NCBI RefSeq assembly: GCF_000832065.1
Contig: NZ_JXQM01000008.1
Coordinates: forward strand, 124,001 to 188,000
DNA length: 64,000 nucleotides
Direction: 5' to 3'
Source of the DNA: Nitrosospira sp. NpAV
GTDB lineage: Bacteria > Pseudomonadota > Gammaproteobacteria > Burkholderiales > Nitrosomonadaceae
Shown here: positions 56,769-64,000 of the stretch, piece after piece
How positions within the stretch are numbered: position 1 is the stretch's first letter
How the letters are laid out: each line of letters opens with the position of its first letter
The notes under the pieces: model-generated
Told to the model about the DNA's origin: nothing
The model's database searches: none
The model's input: the letters and a program-made list of their open reading frames with translations, nothing else
Program-made: the position numbers and the translations under genes

Positions 56769-58501
56769 ACATCACTCTTCAATTCTGGCACCGCCTTGAA
56801 TGACATGACGTTATTGGCGGGTGCATCATACGGGACGTTACGCATGCGCAACGCGCCCGCCATGACCTGGCTGAACACCGGCGCCGCCACCGCGCCACCA
56901 AAATATTGGCCTGCGGAGGGCTCATCCAGCATCACCGCAATGACAAAGCGCGGACTGGAAGCCGGCGCATAACCGACAAATGTGGACAGATAACGGTTTT
57001 TTGCGTAGCCGTTGCCCTCCAGCTTATGTGCAGTGCCGGTTTTGCCAGCAACCCGGTAACCACTCACCTGGGCTCTCGGCGCAGTGCCTCCCGGTTGCGC
57101 CACCATCTCCAGCATCTTGCTCACAGCGAGCGCAGTGTCGCGCGATATCACTTGCTTGCCTGCCGCGGGTGCATCAAGCTTCAATAGCGACACGGATTTC
57201 AACTCGCCCTCGGCGGAGAACAAGGTGTAGGCACGCGCCAGCTGCAGCAGACTCACCGCAATGCCGTGGCCATAGGACATCGTGGCCTGTTCGATGGGGC
57301 GCCAGGTACGATATGGGCGAAGCCTGCCAGCAACTTCTCCGGGAAATCCTGAACCGGTGGAGACGCCAAACCCAGAGTCGCTCAGCATCTCCCACAACGT
57401 TTGCGGCGGCAATGACAAGGCAATCTTTGCGGAACCGACGTTGCTGGATTTCTGGATCACTTGCGCAACCGTCAACGAGTCTTCTTTATGCGCATCGCGT
57501 ATCGTCGCCCTGCCTATGGTAAACGTCCCGGGCGCGGTTTCGAATACCGTATCGGGTTTCACTCCTCCAGCCTCCAACGCTGCCGCTATGGTAAAGGGTT
57601 TAAGGGTTGAACCCGGCTCGAATACGTCGGTCAAGGCCCTGTTGCGGGCTCGCGCGCCACTCATCCTCGCCCGGTTATTGGGGTTGTACGCGGGCAGGTT
57701 GACAAGCGCCAGCAACTCGCCCGTCTGCGCATCCAGCACCACGATGCCGCCTGCTTTGGCTTTGTTGGCTTCGACCGCCTGCTTCAATTCCCGGTAAGCG
57801 AGATACTGAATTTTGCTGTCTATGGACAGGGCGATATTTTGTCCCGACCGGGGAGCCCGGATACTTTCCACGTCTTCGACAATGCGGCCTTTGCGATCCT
57901 TGATGACACGGCGGCTTCCAGGTTTGCCCGCGAGTTCGTCCTGCCACGCCAGCTCGATTCCCTCCTGCCCCTTGTCGTCGATATCGGTAAAACCAAGCAT
58001 GTGAGCCGTCAATTCGCCCGCCGGATAATACCGGCGGTATTCACGTTTAAGAAATACACCCGGCAGGTTGAGTTCGACTACCTTGGCCGCGACTTCCGGT
58101 GATAAATGCCGCTTCAGGTATACGAAATCCCGCCGAGCGCCATGGGATGGTTCATTCAGGCGCCTACGAATTTCCTGGGCGTCCATCTCGATCAAGCTTG
58201 CCAGTTTTTTTAACTGCTCCGGTGTTGCATTCATATCCTGCGGACTCGACCATACTGATTCCACCGGTGTACTGATTGCGAGCGGCTCCCCATGCCGGTC
58301 TGTGATCATTCCCCGATGCGCGCTCATTTCCAGTACGCGGCTGTACCGTGACTCACCTTTCTGCTGCAAAAAGCCGTGGTGCATCCCCTGCAAATAGGCC
58401 GCGCGCGCCACCAATCCCAACAATCCGAGCAACAAACAAGCGACCAGTAAGCGTGAGCGCCCGGCTGGCAAGATAATGCGTGTTGCGTGACGTGGCGTCA
58501 T
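56765..58501 (-). CDS. ftsI: Septal transpeptidase FtsI (penicillin-binding protein 3)
   Basis: 578 residues. One N-terminal membrane helix (LLVACLLLGLLGLVARAAYL, about 18-37), the pedestal domain with RGMITDRHGEPLAIS, and the transpeptidase domain with all three penicillin-binding motifs: SxxK in FEPGSTLKPF, SxN in QKSSNVGS, and KTG in GKTGTAHK. It crosslinks septal murein with FtsW. The ATG at 58501 overlaps the ftsL stop by four bases. Confidence 0.97.
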   Translation of the reverse strand: MTPRHATRIILPAGRSRLLVACLLLGLLGLVARAAYLQGMHHGFLQQKGESRYSRVLEMSAHRGMITDRHGEPLAISTPVESVWSSPQDMNATPEQLKKLASLIEMDAQEIRRRLNEPSHGARRDFVYLKRHLSPEVAAKVVELNLPGVFLKREYRRYYPAGELTAHMLGFTDIDDKGQEGIELAWQDELAGKPGSRRVIKDRKGRIVEDVESIRAPRSGQNIALSIDSKIQYLAYRELKQAVEANKAKAGGIVVLDAQTGELLALVNLPAYNPNNRARMSGARARNRALTDVFEPGSTLKPFTIAAALEAGGVKPDTVFETAPGTFTIGRATIRDAHKEDSLTVAQVIQKSSNVGSAKIALSLPPQTLWEMLSDSGFGVSTGSGFPGEVAGRLRPYRTWRPIEQATMSYGHGIAVSLLQLARAYTLFSAEGELKSVSLLKLDAPAAGKQVISRDTALAVSKMLEMVAQPGGTAPRAQVSGYRVAGKTGTAHKLEGNGYAKNRYLSTFVGYAPASSPRFVIAVMLDEPSAGQYFGGAVAAPVFSQVMAGALRMRNVPYDAPANNVMSFKAVPELKSDV

Positions 58502-58809
58502 GGCTTTACCGCCTCCACAGCGATAGAATTGCCGGCATCAGCCGCATTCATCAGTGAAACGACCTGAACGCGCGATGCATCGGGCACTTGCATATGTAGT
58601 TGTCCCGTAGCGATTTTTTCAATGCGGGTATGCATCGCCCATGTGCTCTGTTCGAGCTGCAATTGCCCCCATTCCACCGCCAGCCGCCCCGCCTGCTCCT
58701 GCTCTCTCTCCAACTCCACAAAAAGCTTGCGCGCCTTGTGCTGTGAAGTCACAACACTCAGCGCGCAGGCGATGAGGATTAAAATCAATAGCATATTTAT
58801 CCTGATCAC
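58498..58809 (-). CDS. ftsL: Cell division protein FtsL
   Basis: 103 residues. A short cytoplasmic N-terminus, one membrane helix (INMLLILILIACALSVVTS, about 4-22) and a periplasmic coiled coil (KARKLFVELEREQEQAGRLAVEWGQLQLEQ) ending in a small amphipathic segment. This is the FtsL layout, and the position between rsmH and ftsI confirms it. It forms the FtsQLB complex. Sequence is poorly conserved, so identity rests on layout and position. Stop overlaps ftsI. Confidence 0.92.
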   Translation of the reverse strand: MIRINMLLILILIACALSVVTSQHKARKLFVELEREQEQAGRLAVEWGQLQLEQSTWAMHTRIEKIATGQLHMQVPDASRVQVVSLMNAADAGNSIAVEAVKP

Positions 58810-58853
58810 GTCAGTCTCTCATTAGCCGTGAACGCCACGATAGCGACCTTGCA

Positions 58854-59825
58854 CTACGTTGTATTGACTCGTTCCGCCACCCGCATTACCGCGCTTCTGG
58901 CCCTGGGGTTAACCGCCAGCTCGTTTGCGCCCGGACGTGTCGCCCTGCCTATCAGACGCAATTTGTGATGGCCCAGAAGCCGTACCTCTTTTTCCCGCAA
59001 AGGCAATCTGCGCGGTAACATGTCGGCATTTGCCGACTCGCGCATAAAACGTTTCACTAACCGGTCTTCCAATGAATGAAAACTGATGACCACGAGCCGG
59101 CCCCCGGAATTCAGTATTTCCACGCATTGCGGCAGGGCCAGCGACAACTTGTCGAGTTCCTGATTGAGATAAATCCGTATAGCCTGGAAAGTGCGCGTCG
59201 CCGGATTCTGCTTTTCCCGGGTACGCTCGCGCGAACGCACGGCCGCCGCCACAATCGCGGCAAGCTGAAGGGTGGTAACGACGGGCTGTCGCGCTCTTGC
59301 CGCAACAATCGCTCTTGCAATCTGTTTAGCAAACCGTTCTTCGCCATAGCTTCTTATCACCTCTTCCAAATGTGCTTCTGAAGTGCCAGCCAGCCATTCC
59401 GCAGCTGTCTGTCCCTGGCTGGTATCCATGCGCATATCAAGCGGGCCATCCTGGCGAAAGCTGAATCCGCGCAGCGGCTCTTCAAGTTGCGGCGACGATA
59501 CGCCCAAGTCCAGCAGCACCCCATCCACCCGCTCCACACCCAATTGCCGCAACACCTGCCTGATTTCCGAGAAACTATTATGAATCAAGCAAAAACGAGG
59601 ATCACCAATGGTTCGTCCTGTGGCCAGCGCGGCCGGATCTCTATCAAACGCAATCAGCCTGCCTCCCTTTTCCAACCGCTCCAATATCATCCGGCTGTGA
59701 CCGCCGCGCCCGAAGGTGCCATCCACGTAGATTCCGTCTGGCTTGATAGCCAGCGCGTCCACCGCTTCATGCGGCAAGACCGTGACATGCATGGACGTAT
59801 CAACCACATCACAGCGAAAAACCAT
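58854..59825 (-). CDS. rsmH: 16S rRNA m4C1402 methyltransferase RsmH (MraW)
   Basis: 323 residues from the ATG at 59825, which lies within the mraZ 3' end (17-bp overlap) and has CGGAG five bases upstream. The open frame continues to 60023 through mraZ, which is artificial. The SAM-binding domain has [16 protein letters not shown] and FDRDPAA, then [10 protein letters not shown] and the inserted [16 protein letters not shown] helix region and [16 protein letters not shown]4-methylates C1402 of 16S rRNA. An internal ATG at 59792 is an alternative. Confidence 0.96.
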   Translation of the reverse strand: MVFRCDVVDTSMHVTVLPHEAVDALAIKPDGIYVDGTFGRGGHSRMILERLEKGGRLIAFDRDPAALATGRTIGDPRFCLIHNSFSEIRQVLRQLGVERVDGVLLDLGVSSPQLEEPLRGFSFRQDGPLDMRMDTSQGQTAAEWLAGTSEAHLEEVIRSYGEERFAKQIARAIVAARARQPVVTTLQLAAIVAAAVRSRERTREKQNPATRTFQAIRIYLNQELDKLSLALPQCVEILNSGGRLVVISFHSLEDRLVKRFMRESANADMLPRRLPLREKEVRLLGHHKLRLIGRATRPGANELAVNPRARSAVMRVAERVNTT

Positions 59826-60252
59826 TAAGCTCCGCCGGGATACCGTCTTTGAAAGCGAGCGCATTATCCATTTGCAAATTCCATTTCTCGTCATCCCACA
59901 ATTCGAATTTCGCACCCTGTCCCACCAGCACCACATCTTTGCTAAGGCCAGCAAACTGACGCAAGAGAGGCGGCACCAATATACGGCCGGCGCCATCCAT
60001 TTCCACATCGCTGGCGTTACCAACGAGAAGACGTTGCAGACTACGGATTTGTGGATTAAAGCTGGAAAGACTATTGAGCTTCTGCTCCAGGGGCTCCCAT
60101 ACGGGGTACGGATAAACCAGCAAACACCGGGAGGGATCAGCGGTTACCACCAGACGACCGGCGCAAAGAGACATAAGTCCCTCACGGTATTTCGCGGGCA
60201 CCGCGAGTCTACCCTTGTTGTCCAGACTGATAGGTGTGCCGCCGCGAAACAT
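59809..60252 (-). CDS. mraZ: Transcriptional regulator MraZ
   Basis: 147 residues, two AbrB-like swapped-hairpin repeats. The first opens [21 protein letters not shown], the second is [25 protein letters not shown]; the DxxGR(L/I)xxP motif occurs in each. In E. coli MraZ binds GTGGG repeats before its own gene and represses the dcw operon. Matching repeats lie 40-70 bp upstream here. It is the first gene of the cluster and overlaps rsmH. Confidence 0.96.
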   Translation of the reverse strand: MFRGGTPISLDNKGRLAVPAKYREGLMSLCAGRLVVTADPSRCLLVYPYPVWEPLEQKLNSLSSFNPQIRSLQRLLVGNASDVEMDGAGRILVPPLLRQFAGLSKDVVLVGQGAKFELWDDEKWNLQMDNALAFKDGIPAELNGFSL

Positions 60253-60283
60253 CTTGTTCCCTTATTTTTGGGGGGAAATAAGT

Positions 60284-60320
60284 CTTATAATTTCCCCACT
60301 TTCTCCCACTTCTGCCCACT
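60284..60320 (-). promoter_or_regulatory. MraZ operator: three GTGGG repeats at 10-bp spacing, with -10 element
   Basis: On the minus strand three blocks read AGTGGGCAGA, AGTGGGAGAA and AGTGGGGAAA (60320-60291), each exactly 10 bp long, so that the GTGGG faces are one helical turn apart. This is the known MraZ box layout. A TATAAG -10 candidate (60289-60284) follows directly, and the boxes cover the -35 region, fitting repression. Confidence 0.85.
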
Positions 60321-60618
60321 GTAATTAAAAACAATGGTGAAGTCAAGGGAATACAGGAGTTTTTTGTTATGTGACAATGACTTAAATTAAAAATCGATGG
60401 AAACTCATCATTTAACAAATAAGTTATGTAAATAAATGAGATATATAAAAATATTAATGTAATTTATCTAAAAACGCCGCATGACGCAGCTGTTACCTGA
60501 AAAAAGTATAAGGATCTGTTGACTTGAAGAGGAAAGCGGCAATCTCATGCATTGCCTTAGGCAGGAACAGCTAGATCTCTCAATATTGGGGTCTATTAAA
60601 AAAACCCATAGGTGATCA
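60321..60618. other. AT-rich intergenic region between relA and mraZ
   Basis: About 298 bp upstream of the MraZ boxes. Its middle (about 60355-60475) is markedly AT-rich with ATATATAAAAATATTAATG-like sequence, in contrast to the surrounding DNA, and no ORF fits. It may carry upstream promoters of the dcw cluster or bind nucleoid proteins. No match to the dispersed repeat is seen. Confidence 0.4.
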
Positions 60619-62910
60619 TCACTTTCTCGACGCCGACATCACGCCGGGTACGCCTTGTATCAGCCCAAGTACGCGGCGCAACTGCGCCAGGCCAGTAATT
60701 TTAAGCGTGAATTGCATGGTGGCAGTAACGCCCCGGCTTTGAGTATGCGTGGCGATTACATTGATTTTTTCACGCAAAAGAATAGTGGAGATGTCGCTGA
60801 GCAACCCTTGCCTGTCCAGCGCCTCGATCTCGACATCGACCGGATAACTTGCTTCCCCCTTCGATGCATCCCAATCCGCGGCTACCAGACGCTCCGCGCT
60901 TTCCGCGGATAACCGTGACAGGCTGGCGCACCCATGACGGTGTATCGTGATGCCACGCCCACGCGTGACAAAACCGACGATCGGATCGGGTGGCGCCGGT
61001 TTGCAGCACTTTGCCAACGTCGTGAGCAACTTGTCCACGCCGACGATGAGTACACCGCCATCGGATTGCGGAATGGCTTTCCTACCAGCCGGCAACTCCG
61101 GCCCGGTCACCGCTATGCCCACTGAGCCAGCTGAACCCGCTGTGACGGCTGGCTCGGCCTTGCCGCTTAAAAATGCGCCCAACTGGTGGCTATTGATGTC
61201 GCCCCGGGCGACCGCGGCGAGGAAAGCATCAAGTTTGGCAAACTTGAATCCCCCTGCCAGTTTATCCAGTCCCAGCGCCGTCATGCCGTGGCGCTGCAAT
61301 TCCTTTTCCACTATCGCCCGGCCTTGTATCAGCGAATCTTCGCGTTGCTGAGTGCTGAACCACTGCCTGACCTTCGATCGCGCACGATGACTGGTGAGAT
61401 AGCCCAACGCGGGATTGAGCCAATCACGGCTCGGTCCGCCCTGTTTAGCCGAGATGATTTCCACCCGCTGCGCGTTTTGCAGCGGGTAGTCAAGCGGTAC
61501 CATGAGGCCGTCAACTTTCGCGCCGCGGCAATGGTGACCGAGATCAGTGTGCACATGGTAGGCAAAATCCACCGGTGTAGATCCCTTGGGCAAGGAAATC
61601 ACTCTCCCCTGCGGGGTCAACACATAAACCGAGTCCTGGAATAGCGCGGTCTTGAAGTGCTCCGCCAGCTCCCCGGCATCCTCCACGTCATTTTTCCATT
61701 CCAGGATCTGCCTCAACCAGGCGATTTTCTCCTCATACCTGGCGTCGCGTCTCGCACCTTCCTTATAGCGCCAGTGCGCGGCGACGCCCATCTCGGAATG
61801 ACGGTGCATCTCGTACGTGCGTATCTGGATCTCGACCACCTTGTCTTCCGGACCAATGACGGCAGTATGCAATGACCGGTAATCATTACCTTTCGGTCTC
61901 GCGATATAGTCATCAAATTCCTTGGGGATCGGCACCCATAAATTATGGACCATCCCCAACGCGGCATAGCAATCCCTCACATCGTTCACAAGAATCCGCA
62001 CCGCGCGCGCATCATGGATTTCCTTGAAATCCACATCCTTGCGTTTCATTTTTTTGTGGATGCTGTAAATGTGCTTTGGACGCCCGGTAACTTCAGCCTT
62101 GATGCCGGCCTGCTGCAACTCGCGCTGCAACTCATCCACCACTCGCCCGATATACTGTTCCCGGTTGACGCGGGTATCTTCGAGCAGTCTCGCAATTTTT
62201 CTATAGCGTTCCGGTTCAAGAATCCGGAACGACAAATCTTCCAGCTCCCACTTTATCTGCCAGAGCCCCAGACGATTGGCCAGGGGTGCAAATATATCCA
62301 GCGTTTCGTGCGCAATCTCCACCCTTTCCGGAATGCTGTTTGCAGCGATATATCGCATCGTTTGCGTCCGATCCGCCAGAGCGATAATGACCACGCGAAT
62401 ATCTTCCGCCATCGCCAGCAGCATTTTTCGCAATGCCTCGATCTGCGCATTGTGATTTGTACCGCTTCCCTCACCTCTTGCGCCCAGCGTCCGGATGCGG
62501 CCCATGCGCACCACCCCCTCCACCAGGTGAGTCACAGCCGGACTGAAGGTTGTTTGCAGCTTTTCCTCGTAATCATCCAGATAACCCGCAGCTGCATGAA
62601 GCAAACCTGCCATCAGGGTATCGCTATCGACCCGCAACGATGCAAGAACCGACGCTGCGCCCAGCACATGCCGGGTGACCGGCTCGCCGGTGGACAGATG
62701 TTTGCCCGCATACAGCGGCTGGGAAAATTCCAGCGCATGCCGGAGTACTTCGATCTCGCCGGGAGATAATGCGGGTAGCATGGGTAACGCGGATTCAAGC
62801 CAGGAAAATCCATCTCGTCCACCCGCAGCGGAGAAAAGCGCTGCGGATGAATGTTCCGGCGAAACTATTGCAGCTGAATCGGGCAACCCATCATTTTGTC
62901 TTGATTTCAT
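60619..62910 (-). CDS. relA: (p)ppGpp synthetase RelA, with apparently inactive hydrolase domain
   Basis: 763 residues. The N-terminal pseudo-hydrolase domain (about 50-200) has LLHAAAGYL (His105, then Ala) where Rel/SpoT hydrolases have the metal-binding HD. The synthetase domain (about 240-385) has HKKMKRK, FKEIHDARAVRI, KEFDDYIARPKGNDYRSLHT and EIQIRTYEMHRHSEMGVAAHW. A TGS domain (VLTPQGRVISLPKGSTPVDFAYHVHT, about 430-475) and a C-terminal ACT domain follow. This is the RelA plan: ribosome-associated synthesis of (p)ppGpp in response to amino-acid starvation. A SpoT hydrolase is expected elsewhere. ATG at 62910 overlaps the comEC stop. Confidence 0.94.
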   Translation of the reverse strand: MKSRQNDGLPDSAAIVSPEHSSAALFSAAGGRDGFSWLESALPMLPALSPGEIEVLRHALEFSQPLYAGKHLSTGEPVTRHVLGAASVLASLRVDSDTLMAGLLHAAAGYLDDYEEKLQTTFSPAVTHLVEGVVRMGRIRTLGARGEGSGTNHNAQIEALRKMLLAMAEDIRVVIIALADRTQTMRYIAANSIPERVEIAHETLDIFAPLANRLGLWQIKWELEDLSFRILEPERYRKIARLLEDTRVNREQYIGRVVDELQRELQQAGIKAEVTGRPKHIYSIHKKMKRKDVDFKEIHDARAVRILVNDVRDCYAALGMVHNLWVPIPKEFDDYIARPKGNDYRSLHTAVIGPEDKVVEIQIRTYEMHRHSEMGVAAHWRYKEGARRDARYEEKIAWLRQILEWKNDVEDAGELAEHFKTALFQDSVYVLTPQGRVISLPKGSTPVDFAYHVHTDLGHHCRGAKVDGLMVPLDYPLQNAQRVEIISAKQGGPSRDWLNPALGYLTSHRARSKVRQWFSTQQREDSLIQGRAIVEKELQRHGMTALGLDKLAGGFKFAKLDAFLAAVARGDINSHQLGAFLSGKAEPAVTAGSAGSVGIAVTGPELPAGRKAIPQSDGGVLIVGVDKLLTTLAKCCKPAPPDPIVGFVTRGRGITIHRHGCASLSRLSAESAERLVAADWDASKGEASYPVDVEIEALDRQGLLSDISTILLREKINVIATHTQSRGVTATMQFTLKITGLAQLRRVLGLIQGVPGVMSASRK

Positions 62911-64000
62911 CGGTATTCAGTATCCTGCCAGTAACGGCGGCGCAACGCACGCGAAGTTTCGACTGCGAGCGTATTATCCGCAAAGCGCAACAGTATTGCC
63001 CCATCGTTATCGCTGCGCAGCAATGTGGTTCCCAGCGTCCGATAGCGCTCCATCACTTCTTCCCTGGGATGTCCGAAACGATTGCGATAACCTACGGTGA
63101 ATACTACCAGCCGGGGATTCACCTGACGCACAAACTCGGTGGTAGATGACGTTTTGCTGCCGTGATGGGGCGCCACCAGCACCGTTGAGGAAAGCGCGTT
63201 ACCATCGTTTGCGAGTAGCTGATACTCGGATTGTTTTTCGATATCGGCCGGCAGCAGTACACTACCATGGATTGTCGTGATTTTCAGCACACAGCTCAAA
63301 GCATTGGTTTTAAGCCTGGGGTTGCTGTAACTTTGTTCGACTGGGTGCAGCATGTCGAAGCGTACTCCATCCCATTGCCACGACTGTCCCGCACGGCACT
63401 GGCGTTTATTGGAAGCAGCCAGCTGAATCGGGTGATCGGCATGCAAAGATGAAACCAGCCACTCCACCGGCACCGCCTCCAGCACCGACAATGCCCCGCC
63501 ACTATGATCGGAATCGGCGTGCGTGACAATCATTGCATCCAGATGCTTGATCCCCTCCCCGCGCAGAAAGGGAACGATGGTGCGGTTGCCGCTATCCGCC
63601 TCGGGACTGAAAGCGGGGCCGGTATCGAAGAGCAGCGCATGACCTTCTGTGCGAGCCACCACCGCCAGCCCCTGGCCGACATCCAGCACGGTGAGCCATA
63701 ATTCTCCCGATGCCGGTTTTGGCGGCAATACCAGAAATATCGGCAGCAGGGCAATGGCTCCCAGCCAGCGAGCGGGAAAACCTGTAGCCAGCCCCGATCC
63801 GCCCCTCAAACCCGGTCCTAATCCTCCGGGCAGCAGCATCCAAACAATGCCGGCCATGCCGGCGGCCACTGCCCATGCGGGGGGCGCATGCTGACTCCAT
63901 ACCGCCTGCGGTACATCGCTCATCCATCGCAGCATCTCCATGCAGCCGCTCAGCACCATGTGTGCAGGCAGCAGCATGAAGTCGAGCAGCGGCAGTGTGG
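62907..64000 (-). CDS. comEC: DNA internalisation protein ComEC/Rec2, C-terminal part (cut by window edge)
   Basis: The frame runs through the right edge without a stop, so at least 364 residues of the C-terminus are seen. The visible part starts at the end of the competence membrane domain (hydrophobic stretches at WAVAAGMAGIVWMLLP and AIALLPIFLVL) and continues with the metallo-beta-lactamase-like domain: LTVLDVGQGLAVV, LFDTGP and THADSDHSGG (HxHxDH type, here with His-Ala-Asp-Ser-Asp-His). It forms the inner-membrane channel for transforming ssDNA. The ATG at 63977 is internal. It overlaps relA by four bases. Confidence 0.93.
   Translation of the reverse strand, partial: TLPLLDFMLLPAHMVLSGCMEMLRWMSDVPQAVWSQHAPPAWAVAAGMAGIVWMLLPGGLGPGLRGGSGLATGFPARWLGAIALLPIFLVLPPKPASGELWLTVLDVGQGLAVVARTEGHALLFDTGPAFSPEADSGNRTIVPFLRGEGIKHLDAMIVTHADSDHSGGALSVLEAVPVEWLVSSLHADHPIQLAASNKRQCRAGQSWQWDGVRFDMLHPVEQSYSNPRLKTNALSCVLKITTIHGSVLLPADIEKQSEYQLLANDGNALSSTVLVAPHHGSKTSSTTEFVRQVNPRLVVFTVGYRNRFGHPREEVMERYRTLGTTLLRSDNDGAILLRFADNTLAVETSRALRRRYWQDTEYR

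Noticed and set aside
59858-60023. N-terminal extension of rsmH through mraZ
   Set aside because: The extra residues are read out of frame from mraZ; the ATG at 59825 with GGAG upstream is adequate.

Overview
This 64-kb window looks like chromosomal DNA of a betaproteobacterium, most likely an ammonia oxidiser of the Nitrosomonadaceae (Nitrosospira-like). This rests on the overall housekeeping gene order, moderately high GC, a haem c-binding cytochrome P460-family lipoprotein, a class Ia ribonucleotide reductase and a DUF2278/YukJ-type protein. The genus is an inference from remembered family resemblance, not from a search. I see no rRNA or tRNA gene, CRISPR array, prophage or intact insertion sequence.

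Layout. Positions 1-9 kb carry the end of a DsbC-like disulfide isomerase, mltA, a 41-residue membrane peptide, gdhA, a succinate-semialdehyde dehydrogenase-like gene and an slt / NAD-epimerase / cca group. Positions 9-16 kb are mostly minus-strand: an SDR dehydrogenase, dsbA, a SPOR-domain protein, argS, a DUF2278 + lamin-tail protein and a TIGR03790 protein. Positions 16-22 kb hold a rhomboid protease, nrdA-nrdB behind two probable NrdR boxes 32 bp apart, and a Lys/Ala-rich histone H1-like protein. Positions 22-30 kb are looser and repeat-rich: a small acidic protein, fumC, an 84-residue protein coupled to a patatin phospholipase, terC, a universal stress protein, a prepilin-like protein, a membrane-anchored unknown and a periplasmic protein built of 14-residue repeats.

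Positions 30.8-34.8 kb form the yqgE-ruvX-pyrR-pyrB-pyrC' cluster, in the same order as in Pseudomonas. Its dihydroorotase-like member has lost its zinc-binding histidines. Then come oligopeptidase A, the P460 lipoprotein, and on the minus strand secA and an M23 peptidase. Positions 42.2-60.3 kb are a nearly complete minus-strand dcw cluster: mraZ-rsmH-ftsL-ftsI-murE-murF-mraY-murD-ftsW-murG-murC-murB-ddl-ftsQ-ftsA-ftsZ. Many junctions overlap by 1-17 nt, and a canonical MraZ operator (three GTGGG repeats every 10 bp) precedes mraZ. lpxC is absent from its usual place after ftsZ. The window closes with relA, whose hydrolase domain looks inactive, overlapping the 3' part of comEC.

The most unusual feature is a family of short dispersed intergenic repeats whose core reads like AACCTAAATCCGGCAGTTGA followed by CCGCTCAT. 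I count about a dozen copies between 11.3 and 33.5 kb. Three pairs are in inverted orientation and form 120-210 bp MITE-like elements, one of them inside the pyr operon between pyrB and pyrC'. None was found in the dcw region.
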